64,000 bases of DNA from Pseudonocardia sp. TRM90224 (GTDB lineage Bacteria > Actinomycetota > Actinomycetes > Mycobacteriales > Pseudonocardiaceae): positions 62,001-126,000 of the forward strand of contig NZ_JAJGSX010000023.1 of assembly GCF_021245725.1 (NCBI RefSeq). Direction: 5' to 3'. The notes beneath the pieces are model-generated. The model saw only the letters and a list, made by a program, of their open reading frames with translations, was not told the origin of the DNA and searched no databases. Both the position numbers and the translations under genes were made by a program. How positions within the stretch are numbered: position 1 is the stretch's first letter; the number at the start of each line of letters is the position of its first letter. Of this stretch, positions 33,405-41,561 are shown one piece after another.

Positions 33405-35000
33405 TTACCGGTCGGTGGAGCCGGCGGGCAGCGGGTCGAGGGTCAGGTCGGGGAACTTGCGGCGGATCGTCTCCAGCCGCCACTTGTTGACGAACACGGC
33501 GAGCAGTGCGCCGTCGGCCCGCCGTTCGAGCACCTCGACCTCGGCCTGCCGGGCGAGCAGCTCCGCGCCCTCGGCGTCGGTGCGGCGGGTGACGGAGTAG
33601 CTGAGCGGCTCCAGCGTGACGGGCGCGCCGAACTCGTCGGCCATCCGGCTGGAGACGACCTCGAACTGCAGCGGGCCGACGGCCGCGAGCACCGGCGACT
33701 GGTCGCCGCGCAGGTCCGACCGCAGCACCTGGATCACGCCCTCGCTGTCGAGCTGGTCGATGCCGCGGCGGAACTGCTTGAACCGGCCGGCGTCGGCGCC
33801 GCGGGCCACCGAGAAGTGCTCCGGCGCGAAGCTCGGGATCGCGGGGAACTCGACGGGCGCCGCCTCGTACAAGGTGTCGCCGGGGCGCAGGGCGCCGGCG
33901 TTGACCAGCCCGACGATGTCGCCGGGGAAGGCCTCCTCGACGGTGGTGCGCTGCTGGCCGAACACGGCCTGCGCGTACTTCGTCGCGAACGGGCGCTTGG
34001 TGGCCGCGTGGGTGAGCACCATCCCGCGCTCGAACCGGCCCGAGCAGATGCGGACGAACGCCATGCGGTCGCGGTGCGAGCGGTCCATGCCGGCCTGCAC
34101 CTTGAACACCAGCCCGGACAGCGGCGTGTCGAGCGGCCGCGGCTCGCCCTCAGCGTCGAGCCGCGGCTCGGGCGCGGGTGCGAGCTCGACCAGCGCGTCG
34201 AGCAACCTGCCGACGCCGACGCCGCTCAGCGCCGCACCGAACAGCACGGGCGTCGCGATGCCCGCGAGGAACTCCTTCTCGTCGTACCCCGCACCGATCT
34301 CGCGCAGGAGCGCGATCTCCTCCTGCGCCGCGACCCAGTGCTCCGGCTCCTGCTCCGCGGCCTGCTCGGGGTCGAGCACCTCGACGTCGCCGCGTGTCGC
34401 GCCGCCCGCCGTGCGGGAGTAGCGCGCGAACTGCCCCGTCCCGATCTCGACGAGCCCGCGCAGCTCCCCGGCCCGCCCCACCGGCCACGTGACGGGCATC
34501 GGCCGGAGCCCGATCGTCTGCTCCACCTCGTCGAGCAGCTCGAGCGCCTCACGACCGGGGCGGTCCCACTTGTTGACGAACGTGAGCACCGGGATGCCGC
34601 GCGTGCGGCAGACGTCGAAGAGCTTGAGCGTCTGCGGCTCCAGGCCCTTCGCGGCGTCCAGCAGCATGACGGCGGCGTCGACGGCCGCCAGCACCCGGTA
34701 GGTGTCCTCGGAGAAGTCGCCGTGGCCCGGCGTGTCGAGGAGGTTGATCACGTGGTCGCGGTACGCGAACTGCAGCACGGCCGAGGTGATCGAGATGCCG
34801 CGCTTGCGCTCCATCTCCATCCAGTCGGACGTGACGCCGCGCCGGCCGGCCTTGCCGTGCACCGCGCCTGCCTCGTCGATCACCTCGGCATGCAGCGCAA
34901 GCGCCTCGGTCAACGTCGACTTGCCGGCGTCGGGATGGCTGATGACCGCGAACGTCCGGCGACGTTGCGCCTCGTTCGACACGCGCGACAACTGATCCAC
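33405..35000 (-). CDS. prfC: Peptide chain release factor 3
   Basis: The 531-residue protein is a translational GTPase of the RF3 type: RRRTFAVISHPDAGKSTLTEALALHA (G1, residues about 13-38), ISITSAVLQF, DTPGHGDFSEDTYR (G3), FVNKWDRPGREALELLDEVE (G4), then EF-Tu-like beta domains and an RF3 C-terminal domain. It releases RF1/RF2 from the ribosome after peptide release. GTG at 35000 gives the usual family length; GTG 34982 is possible. It stands alone, divergent from the hydrolase-like gene. Confidence 0.92.
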   Translation of the reverse strand: MDQLSRVSNEAQRRRTFAVISHPDAGKSTLTEALALHAEVIDEAGAVHGKAGRRGVTSDWMEMERKRGISITSAVLQFAYRDHVINLLDTPGHGDFSEDTYRVLAAVDAAVMLLDAAKGLEPQTLKLFDVCRTRGIPVLTFVNKWDRPGREALELLDEVEQTIGLRPMPVTWPVGRAGELRGLVEIGTGQFARYSRTAGGATRGDVEVLDPEQAAEQEPEHWVAAQEEIALLREIGAGYDEKEFLAGIATPVLFGAALSGVGVGRLLDALVELAPAPEPRLDAEGEPRPLDTPLSGLVFKVQAGMDRSHRDRMAFVRICSGRFERGMVLTHAATKRPFATKYAQAVFGQQRTTVEEAFPGDIVGLVNAGALRPGDTLYEAAPVEFPAIPSFAPEHFSVARGADAGRFKQFRRGIDQLDSEGVIQVLRSDLRGDQSPVLAAVGPLQFEVVSSRMADEFGAPVTLEPLSYSVTRRTDAEGAELLARQAEVEVLERRADGALLAVFVNKWRLETIRRKFPDLTLDPLPAGSTDR

Positions 35001-35081
35001 CTTCCAGGGAGGGAGAAAGAAACCTGAGAGGCTCCAGGATACGTGCGATGAATTCCGCCGCCCCGCACCGTAGGGACTTGC

Positions 35082-35942
35082 ATGACGGAGACCCTGATCC
35101 AGATCAACGGCGTCGAGCTGTGCGTCGACACGCTCGGCAAGCCCGGCGACCCGACCCTGCTGCTCATCGGCACGACGATCCTGAGCTGGCCGCACGCGCT
35201 CGCCGCCCGACTTGCCGACGGTGGGCGCCGGGTGGTGCGCTACGACCTTCGCGACACCGGGCGGTCGACGACCGTCGACCCGGACGCACCCGGCTACACG
35301 CTGCGCGACCTCGTCGCCGACGCGGTCGGCGTGCTCGACGCGCTCGGCTCACCGTCGGCGCACGTGGCCGGCCTCGGGGTGGGCGGCTGGATCGCGCAGC
35401 TGCTGGCGCTCGACCACGCCGACCGCGTCGCGAGCCTCGTGCTCGCCGGCACTCGCCCGACGGCCCCCGGGCGGGCCGACCGCGACCTGCCCGAGCACGA
35501 CGAGGCCGTGATGCGGTTCTTCATGACCGCGCCGAAGCCCGACTGGTCCGACCGCGATTCCGTGCTCGACCACGCCGTCGCGCACGCCCGCGTGCTCGCA
35601 GGTGAGGGCCCCTTCGATGAAGCCGACGTGCGCGAGGGCGCGGCTGCCATCCTCGACCGGGCCGGACCGCACCCGGCGAACGCGCGCAACAGCCTGGCCG
35701 CGATGTCGTTCGCCGCGCTGGACTGCAAACCGCGCTGGCGCAAGCGGCTGCCGTCGATCACCGCGCCGACGCTCGTCGTGCACGGCGCGGACGACCCGTT
35801 CTTCCCGATCGGCAACGCCGAGGCGCTCGCGCGCGAGATCCCGGGCGCGCGGCTGCACGTGCTGCCCGGGGTCGGCGCCGAGCTGCCGAGGCGCGCGCAC
35901 GCCGAGATCGCCGAAGCGATCCTCAGCCACACCGCCCTCTGA
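35082..35942 (+). CDS. Alpha/beta-hydrolase-fold protein, probable pseudoenzyme
   Basis: The 286-residue protein has the full alpha/beta-hydrolase fold: NGVELCVDTLGKPGDPTLLLIG, RYDLRDTGRST, ALDHADRVASLVLAGTRP and APTLVVHGADDPFFP. The nucleophile elbow, GLGVGG (residues 97-102), has Gly99 where Ser is expected. The histidine normally found after a G-x-G turn near the C-terminus is Ala266 (GVGAELP). Only the acid, Asp238, remains. With two of three catalytic residues lost and the fold intact, the protein is likely non-hydrolytic, for example a binding protein. It starts at ATG 35082. Confidence 0.8.
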   Translation: MTETLIQINGVELCVDTLGKPGDPTLLLIGTTILSWPHALAARLADGGRRVVRYDLRDTGRSTTVDPDAPGYTLRDLVADAVGVLDALGSPSAHVAGLGVGGWIAQLLALDHADRVASLVLAGTRPTAPGRADRDLPEHDEAVMRFFMTAPKPDWSDRDSVLDHAVAHARVLAGEGPFDEADVREGAAAILDRAGPHPANARNSLAAMSFAALDCKPRWRKRLPSITAPTLVVHGADDPFFPIGNAEALAREIPGARLHVLPGVGAELPRRAHAEIAEAILSHTAL

Positions 35943-35963
35943 CACACCGCGCTGCGCAGGCCG

Positions 35964-36584
35964 CTACTCGAAGCGTGACGCGTCCCCCGCGCCGCGCCGG
36001 ACGATCTCCGGCTCGTCCTGCGACAGGTCGATGACGGTGGTCGGCTCCACTCCGCAGTCCCCGGAGTCGATCACCGCGTCGAGCGCGTTGTCGAGGCGGT
36101 CCTTGATCTCCCAGCCCTGCGTGAGCGGCTCGGTCTCGTCGGGCAGCAGCAACGTGCTGGACAGGATCGGCTCGCCGAGCTCGGTGAGCAGCGCCTGCGC
36201 GACGACGTGGTCGGGGATGCGCACGCCGACCGTCTTCTTCTTGGCGTGCATGAGCCGGCGCGGCACCTCCTTCGTCGCAGGGAGGATGAACGTGTAGCTG
36301 CCCGGCGTGGAGGCCTTGACCAGGCGGAACATCGCGTTACTGACCTGGACGAACTGGCCGAGCTGCGCGAAGTCGCGGCAGACCAGCGTGAAGTGGTGGC
36401 GGTCGTCGAGGTTGCGGATCTCGCGGATCCGTTCGAGCCCTTCGCGGTTGCCGAGCTGGCAGCCGAGGGCGAAGCAGGAGTCGGTCGGGTAGGCGATCAG
36501 CCCGCCTTCGCGCACGATCTCCACGACCTGGCCGATCGCGCGCCGCTGCGGGTCCACCGGGTGCACATCGAAGTACCTCGCCAT
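35964..36584 (-). CDS. Sua5/YciO/YrdC/YwlC family protein (L-threonylcarbamoyladenylate synthase)
   Basis: The 206-residue protein has the YrdC fold: GGLIAYPTDSCFALGCQLGN, the nucleotide/threonine pocket, FTLVCRDFAQLGQFVQVSNAMFRLVKA, and PGSYTFILPATKEVPRRL. The length and KKKTVGVRIPDHVVAQALL fit the short YciO/YrdC type without the extra Sua5 domain. Family members make threonylcarbamoyl-AMP for t6A37 tRNA modification, but YciO-type proteins are less active and may have other roles. It starts at ATG 36584 and is divergent from the YchJ-like gene. Confidence 0.88.
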   Translation of the reverse strand: MARYFDVHPVDPQRRAIGQVVEIVREGGLIAYPTDSCFALGCQLGNREGLERIREIRNLDDRHHFTLVCRDFAQLGQFVQVSNAMFRLVKASTPGSYTFILPATKEVPRRLMHAKKKTVGVRIPDHVVAQALLTELGEPILSSTLLLPDETEPLTQGWEIKDRLDNALDAVIDSGDCGVEPTTVIDLSQDEPEIVRRGAGDASRFE

Positions 36585-36620
36585 GAGCGCAGCTTAGGGG
36601 GCAGCTGGGACACTGCGCGC

Positions 36621-36983
36621 GTGCTCGATCGTGTGTGTCCCTGTGGCCTGCCCGCCCTGTACGCGGCGTGCTGCGGACGGTTCCACGCCGGCGAGCCGGC
36701 GCCGACGGCCGAGCTGCTCATGCGCTCGCGGTTCAGCGCGTTCACGCTCGGCGACGCCGCCTACCTTCGACTGACCTGGGATCCGGCGACCCGGCCCCGG
36801 CGGCTCGACCTCGCCGACGACGTCCGCTGGACCCGGCTCGACGTGCTCGGGCACACCGGCGGCGGGCTGCTCGACACCGAGGGCACGGTCGAGTTCCGCG
36901 CCCACCACGAGGGCGGCGTCATGCGCGAGAACAGCCGCTTCCGCCGCGAGGGGCGGCGCTGGCTGTACGTCGGTCCTTCCTGA
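36621..36983 (+). CDS. YchJ-family (UPF0225) SEC-C-like protein
   Basis: The 120-residue protein begins with a SEC-C-like zinc motif CPCGLPALYAACCGRFHAG (Cys-x-Cys...Cys-Cys) and continues with the YchJ core: LLMRSRFSAFTLGDAAYLRLTWDP, RWTRLDVLGHTGGG and GTVEFRAHHEGG, ending RRWLYVGPS. YchJ proteins have a NTF2-like fold; their role is unknown. The GTG start at 36621 leaves a 37-bp gap to the divergent YrdC-like gene. A family-A palindrome follows 39 bp after its stop. Confidence 0.86.
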   Translation: MLDRVCPCGLPALYAACCGRFHAGEPAPTAELLMRSRFSAFTLGDAAYLRLTWDPATRPRRLDLADDVRWTRLDVLGHTGGGLLDTEGTVEFRAHHEGGVMRENSRFRREGRRWLYVGPS

Positions 36984-37021
36984 CCGGGGTGCGCCGTGCG
37001 ACGCGCGCGTCCCCTCACGTA

Positions 37022-37078
37022 AGGGCAGGAAAGCCACTTTCCTGCCCTGTGAGGGCCGGAAAGTGGCTTTCCTGCCCT
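37022..37078. repeat. Family-A palindrome, exact reverse complement of 9923-9979
   Basis: Two 27-nt arms with loop GTG and one mismatch. All 57 bases equal the reverse complement of the 9923-9979 element, including the mismatched base and the loop. It lies between the convergent YchJ-like gene (stop 36983) and paaE (stop 37170), fitting a bidirectional terminator. Confidence 0.92.
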
Positions 37079-37169
37079 CCCCACCCGGCGATCGCGCGCG
37101 GCGGTCCCGACGAAGCGACCGTGCGGCTCCGCGAGCGTCAGGCCGCACCGCGCGCAGCGGCCGCCGGTG

Positions 37170-38249
37170 CTAGGAGTCGTAGTCGACCGTCACGGCCGCG
37201 GTGGTCGGGCGCGACTGGCAGGTGAGGACGAAGCCGGCCGCCAGCTCGTCGTCCTCCAGCGCGAAGTTGCGGCGCATGGCGACCTCGCCGTCGGTGACCT
37301 TCGCCCGGCACGTCCCGCACACCCCGCCCTTGCACGCGAACGGCAGGTCGGCGCGCACGGCCTGCGCCGCGTCGAGCACGCTCTCGGCTCTCGGCAGCGT
37401 GAGGGTGGTGGCGCGCCCGTCGAGGATGATCGTGACGTCGCTGGTCTCGCCGTCGACCACCGCCTCCGCGCGCACCAGCTCCGGCGGCGGCTCGTCGACG
37501 TAGAACAGCTCGCGGTGCACGCGCTGCTTCGGCACGCCTGCCTCGCGCAGGACGTCCTGCGCGGCGCTGGTCATGCCGAGCGGGCCGCACAGCCACCAGT
37601 GGTCGATGCCCTCGACGTCGACCAGCGCGGTCAGCAGCAGGCGCAGCCGCTCGGCGTCGAGCCGGCCGGAGAAGATCTCGGCGGCCATCGGCTCGCGCGA
37701 CAGCACGTGGATCAGCTGCAGCCGCGGCCCGTAGGCGTTCTTGAGGTCGGCGAGCTCCTCGGTGAACATCACCGTGTCGGTGCGCCGGTTGCCGTAGATC
37801 AGCGTGACCTGGGTGTCGGCGTGCGCAGCGAGCACGCTCGACGCGATGGAGAGCACGGGCGTGATCCCGCTGCCGGCCGCGATGAGCCCGTGGTGCAGGC
37901 CCGGCTCCAGATCGGGGGTGAACGACCCGGACGGCGGCGCAACCTCGATCTCGTCGCCCGCCTCCAGCCGGTCGACCAGCCACTCCGAGAACAGCCCTGT
38001 CGCAACCCTGCGCACCCCGACCCGCGGCGCGGCCCCGGCCGGGGCGCAGATCGAGTACGAGCGCCGCTCCTCGACCCCGTCGACGACGGTGCGCAGCGTC
38101 AGGTACTGCCCCGGCCGGAACGCGTACTCCGCGCGCAGCTCGTCGGGCACCTCGAACGTGACGGCAACGGCGTCGTCGCAGAGCCGCTCGACGTCGGCCA
38201 CCCGCAGCGTCCGGAAGCCGGTGCGCGACGGCGCCGCTGCGAGGGTCAC
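37170..38249 (-). CDS. paaE: Phenylacetyl-CoA epoxidase reductase subunit PaaE
   Basis: The 359-residue protein joins a ferredoxin-NADP reductase part (RSYSICAPAG for FAD, GSGITPVLSIASSVLA for NADPH) to a C-terminal plant-type [2Fe-2S] domain (CKGGVCGTCRAKV and, further on, FVLTCQSRP). It passes electrons from NADPH to the diiron oxygenase PaaA. It is the last gene of paaABCDE, beginning 1 bp after paaD. Start GTG 38249 gives a normal length. Confidence 0.92.
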   Translation of the reverse strand: MTLAAAPSRTGFRTLRVADVERLCDDAVAVTFEVPDELRAEYAFRPGQYLTLRTVVDGVEERRSYSICAPAGAAPRVGVRRVATGLFSEWLVDRLEAGDEIEVAPPSGSFTPDLEPGLHHGLIAAGSGITPVLSIASSVLAAHADTQVTLIYGNRRTDTVMFTEELADLKNAYGPRLQLIHVLSREPMAAEIFSGRLDAERLRLLLTALVDVEGIDHWWLCGPLGMTSAAQDVLREAGVPKQRVHRELFYVDEPPPELVRAEAVVDGETSDVTIILDGRATTLTLPRAESVLDAAQAVRADLPFACKGGVCGTCRAKVTDGEVAMRRNFALEDDELAAGFVLTCQSRPTTAAVTVDYDS

Positions 38250-38250
38250 G

Positions 38251-38751
38251 TCAGATCTCCTTCATGTGCTCGAACGGCTCGCGGCACGACGTGCAGCGCC
38301 GCAGCGCCGTGCACGCGGTCGGGCCGAAGCGGGAGAGCTCGTCGGTGGCCGGCGAGCCGCAGCGCGGGCAGCGCACGACCGCCGACGACGCGGTCAGCGT
38401 CAACGGCACCGGCCCCGACGGGCGGTGGCCGAGCCGATCGGGTGGGGCGATGCCGTGCTCGGCGAGCTTGCGCCGGCCCGCCGCGGTGATCCAGTCGGTG
38501 CTCCACGCCGGCGAGAGCACCGTCCGCACCGTCACCTTCCGGTACCCGGCGCCGGCCAGGCTCGCCCGCAGGTCGTCACGCATGGCCTCGATCGCGGGGC
38601 AGCCCGAGTAGGTGGGGGTGATCGTCACCGTGACGGTGTCGCCGTCCTCCTCGACCGAGCGCAGCACGCCCAGGTCGTCGAGGGTCAGCATCGGCATCTC
38701 GGGGTCGACGACCGCAGCCGCTGCTTCCTGCGCGGTCCGGGACGCGGTCAC
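38251..38751 (-). CDS. paaD: Phenylacetyl-CoA epoxidase assembly protein PaaD
   Basis: The 166-residue protein has an N-terminal MIP18/DUF59 domain (DPEMPMLTLDDLGVLRSVE, TPTYSGCPAIEAM) and a C-terminal zinc ribbon with four cysteines (CPRCGS ... CTSCREPFEHMKEI). PaaD is thought to help build the metal centres of the complex. GTG at 38751 overlaps the paaC stop (GTGA); an adjacent GTG at 38754 is possible. Confidence 0.9.
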   Translation of the reverse strand: MTASRTAQEAAAAVVDPEMPMLTLDDLGVLRSVEEDGDTVTVTITPTYSGCPAIEAMRDDLRASLAGAGYRKVTVRTVLSPAWSTDWITAAGRRKLAEHGIAPPDRLGHRPSGPVPLTLTASSAVVRCPRCGSPATDELSRFGPTACTALRRCTSCREPFEHMKEI

Positions 38752-39653
38752 CACGTCGCCCCCGGGTGCTGGCGAGCCAGGCTCTGCATCTCCGCGAGCA
38801 CGTGCCCGAGCTTCTCGGTGTGCAGGCCCTGCCGGCCGCCGCGCCCGCCGATCGTGCCGATCCCGGGGCGCTGCGGGCGGGTGAGCGTCGCCGCGGCCAG
38901 CACCTGGTCGAGGACCTCGTCGAACTCCGCGCGCGTCTCGGCCGGGTCGACGGCGACGCCGGCCCCGACCAGCCGCCGCTCGACGTCGGAGGTGCGGAAC
39001 AGCTCGTCGACGTAGGGCCAGACGGCGTCGAGCGCGGCCTGGATCCGGTCGTGCGACTGCGCGGTACCGTCGCCGAGCCGCAACGTCCAGCGGGCCGCGT
39101 AGTCGCGGTGGTAGGTCAGCTCCTTCACGCCCTTGCCGGCGACGGCGGCGACGACGGGGTCCCGCGAGCCGGTCAACCGGCTCAGCAGGGCCAGCCGCCA
39201 CGTCGAGAAGAGCAGCAGCCGCGCGATCGCCCGTCCGAAGTCGAGGTCGTCGCCCAGCTCGGCGAGCGCGACGTTGCGGAACTCCGCCTCGCCGCGCTGG
39301 TAGGCCAGCACGTCCTCGTCGGCGGCCGCGCCGAGGTGGGCGGCCCTGGCCAGCAGCACGCGGCCCTGCCCGAGCAGGTCGAGCGCGGTGTTGGCGAGCG
39401 CGACCTCCTCCTCCAGCTCGGGGGCGTTGCTCACCCACTCCGAGAGCCGGTGGCTGCAGATCAGCGCGTCGTCGCCGAGCATCAGGCAGTACTGCGCGAG
39501 ATCGGATGGGTCGACGCCGTCGGGTACCGGCGAGGCGATCTCGGCCTCGACGTCCTCGATGCCGCTGCCGAAGGCGCCATGACCGTAGGCCCACTGCGTG
39601 TCGGCGCCGTGCTCCTCGGTCAGCGAGTCGTAAACGTTCTCGTCACCGCTCAC
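38748..39653 (-). CDS. paaC: Phenylacetyl-CoA epoxidase structural subunit PaaC
   Basis: The 301-residue, all-helical protein matches PaaC: LAQYCLMLGDDALICSHRLSEWVSNAPELEEEVALANTALDLLGQGRVLL, and WRLALLSRLTGSRDPVVAAVAGKGVKELTYHRDYAARW. It has the ferritin-like fold but lost the diiron site, and forms a heterodimer with PaaA that supports the oxygenase. It overlaps paaB by 4 nt. Confidence 0.92.
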   Translation of the reverse strand: MSGDENVYDSLTEEHGADTQWAYGHGAFGSGIEDVEAEIASPVPDGVDPSDLAQYCLMLGDDALICSHRLSEWVSNAPELEEEVALANTALDLLGQGRVLLARAAHLGAAADEDVLAYQRGEAEFRNVALAELGDDLDFGRAIARLLLFSTWRLALLSRLTGSRDPVVAAVAGKGVKELTYHRDYAARWTLRLGDGTAQSHDRIQAALDAVWPYVDELFRTSDVERRLVGAGVAVDPAETRAEFDEVLDQVLAAATLTRPQRPGIGTIGGRGGRQGLHTEKLGHVLAEMQSLARQHPGATW

Positions 39654-39937
39654 AGGTGCGGCACATCCTCGGGGATCGCGTAGAAGGTCGGGTGCCGGTA
39701 GACCTTGTCCCCCGCTGGCGCGAAGAACGGGTCCTTCTCCCCCGGGCTCGACGCCGTGATGTGGTCGGCGCGCACCACCCAGATGCTCACACCCTCGTTG
39801 CGGCGCGTGTAGACGTCGCGCGCGTTGTGCAGCGCCATCTCGTCGTCGGCCGCGTGCAGCGACCCGACGTGCACGTGGTTCAGGCCGCGCTTGCCGCGCA
39901 CGAACACCTCGTAGAGCGGCCAGTTCTTCTTCGTCAT
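39650..39937 (-). CDS. paaB: Phenylacetyl-CoA epoxidase subunit PaaB
   Basis: The 95-residue protein has the PaaB signature: WPLYEVFVRGKRGLNHVHVGSLHAADDEMALHNARDVYTRRNEGVSIWVV and a C-terminal FYAIPEDVPHL. PaaB bridges the PaaA-PaaC dimers of the epoxidase complex. It overlaps paaA and paaC by 4 nt each, typical of tight coupling in this operon. Confidence 0.93.
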   Translation of the reverse strand: MTKKNWPLYEVFVRGKRGLNHVHVGSLHAADDEMALHNARDVYTRRNEGVSIWVVRADHITASSPGEKDPFFAPAGDKVYRHPTFYAIPEDVPHL

Positions 39938-40872
39938 GCCGCCGCCTCCTGCTTAGCTGCCTGCTTCTCCGCGTACGCCACCGCGGCCTCGCGCACCCAC
40001 GAGCCGCTCTCGTGCGCGCGGCGGCGGTGCGCGATGCGCTGGGCGTTGCACGGCCCGGAGCCTGCGATCACGGCCTTGAACTCGGTCCAGTCGGGCTCGG
40101 TGTAGTCGTGCGCGCTGCGCTCCTCGTTCCAGACCAGCCCCGGGTCGGGCAGCGTGATCCCGAGCGCGGCGGCCTGCGGCACCGTCATGTCGACGAACCG
40201 CTGGCGCAGCTCGTCGTTGGTGTGGCGTTTGATACCCCACGCCATGGACTGCTGGGTGTTGGGCGAGTCGGCATCGGGCGGGCCGAACATCATCAGCGAC
40301 GGCCACCACCAGCGGTTGGTGGACTCCTGCACCATCTCGCGCTGCGCGTCGGTGCCGTTGACCATGGCCAGCAGCAGCTCGTAGCCCTGCCGCTGGTGGA
40401 ACGACTCCTCCTTGCAGATGCGGATCATCGCCCGCGCGTAGGGGCCGTACGAGCAGCGGCAGAGCGGCACCTGGTTGCAGATCGCGGCGCCGTCGACGAG
40501 CCAGCCGATCACACCGATGTCGGCGTAGGTCAAGGTCGGGTAGTTGAAGATCGAGGAGTACTTCTGCTTGCTCTCGATCAGCTTCTCGGTGAGCTCCTCG
40601 CGGTCGACGCCGAGCGTCTCGGCGGCCGCGTAGAGGTACATGCCGTGGCCGGCCTCGTCCTGCACCTTGGCCAGCAGGATCGCCTTCCGACGCAGGCTCG
40701 GGGCGCGCAGGATCCAGTTGCCCTCCGGCTGCATCCCGATGATCTCCGAGTGCGCGTGCTGGGCGATCTGCCTGATCAGCGTCTTGCGGTAGGCCTCCGG
40801 CATCCAGTCGCGCGGCTCGATGCGCTGGTCGGCGGCGATCGTTTCGTCGAACTGGGTCTCGAGACCGTCCAC
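39934..40872 (-). CDS. paaA: Phenylacetyl-CoA epoxidase catalytic subunit PaaA
   Basis: The 312-residue protein is the diiron oxygenase that converts phenylacetyl-CoA to its 1,2-epoxide. Ligand-bearing helices are visible in AKVQDEAGHGMYLY and RICKEESFHQRQGYELL, and HAHSEIIGM lies upstream. The GTG start at 40872 has AGGAGG 4 nt before it. It is the first gene of paaABCDE; a TetR-type operator (40883-40900) lies just upstream, so transcription is probably induced when phenylacetyl-CoA binds the regulator. Confidence 0.93.
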   Translation of the reverse strand: MDGLETQFDETIAADQRIEPRDWMPEAYRKTLIRQIAQHAHSEIIGMQPEGNWILRAPSLRRKAILLAKVQDEAGHGMYLYAAAETLGVDREELTEKLIESKQKYSSIFNYPTLTYADIGVIGWLVDGAAICNQVPLCRCSYGPYARAMIRICKEESFHQRQGYELLLAMVNGTDAQREMVQESTNRWWWPSLMMFGPPDADSPNTQQSMAWGIKRHTNDELRQRFVDMTVPQAAALGITLPDPGLVWNEERSAHDYTEPDWTEFKAVIAGSGPCNAQRIAHRRRAHESGSWVREAAVAYAEKQAAKQEAAA

Positions 40873-40882
40873 CGCTCCTCCT

Positions 40883-40900
40883 ACCGAATGTTCGTTCGGT
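40883..40900. promoter_or_regulatory. Candidate TetR operator before paaA
   Basis: The minus-strand reading is ACCGAACGAACATTCGGT, with 6-bp arms ACCGAA/TTCGGT. It lies 10 bp before the paaA start and shares ACCGAACGA with the site before the PaaG-like gene (42499-42516). The TetR gene is next to it, so this is likely the repressor's binding site. Rests on sequence symmetry and the second copy. Confidence 0.6.
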
Positions 40901-40943
40901 TCATGGTGCCGCACGTGACCCCACAACGCAAGCCGCGGGTCGG

Positions 40944-41561
40944 TCAGCGAGCGGCCGGGAGGATGCCCTCGAACACGGCGCGGGCGACGTCGGCGGGCAG
41001 CTCGCGGGTGCCCGCGCGACCCGGCCGGTACCACTCGACGACGGAGTTGACGAGCCCGGAGAGCAGCCGGGCGGCAAGCGCAGGCTCCACACCCTCGCGG
41101 ATCTCGCCCGCCGCGACGGCCTCCTCGACGAGCGCCGTGATCTGCGCGTCGAAGGCGCGGCGGCGCTCCAGCGCCCACCGCTCGGTCTCGGTGTTGCCGC
41201 GCACCCGCAGCAGGAGCGTCACGTAGGGCAGGTCGCGCTGCAGCACGGCGACCTGGCCCGCGACGATGTGGCGCAGCCGTTCCACCGGCGAGCCCGACGT
41301 GGCGCCCGGCTCGTCGAGCAGCTCGAACAGCTGCGAGATCGCCCGTTCCAGGGCGGCACGCAGCAGCGCCTCCTTGCCGGCGAAGTGGTGGTAGAACGAC
41401 GACTTCGTGATGCCGGCGGCGCGGGAGAGGTCCTCCATGCTGGTCGCGTCGTAGCCGCGGTCGATGAACTCGCCGACCGCGATCTCAAGCAGCGAGCCGG
41501 GCCCGTGAGCCGGCCGGCGAACCCGCCGGCCGGCTCCGGGAGACACCGCTTCCGCGGTCAT
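40944..41561 (-). CDS. TetR-family regulator of the paa genes (PaaR-like)
   Basis: The 205-residue protein has a TetR HTH (AVGEFIDRGYDATSMEDLSRAAGITKSSFYHHFAGKEALLRAALE) and an effector domain with RDLPYVTLLLRVRGNTETERWALERRR. PaaR-type TetR repressors bind phenylacetyl-CoA. The gene lies between paaG-like and paaA on the same strand, its ATG overlapping the isomerase stop (ATGA). It likely represses both paa units through two matching palindromes. Confidence 0.85.
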   Translation of the reverse strand: MTAEAVSPGAGRRVRRPAHGPGSLLEIAVGEFIDRGYDATSMEDLSRAAGITKSSFYHHFAGKEALLRAALERAISQLFELLDEPGATSGSPVERLRHIVAGQVAVLQRDLPYVTLLLRVRGNTETERWALERRRAFDAQITALVEEAVAAGEIREGVEPALAARLLSGLVNSVVEWYRPGRAGTRELPADVARAVFEGILPAAR

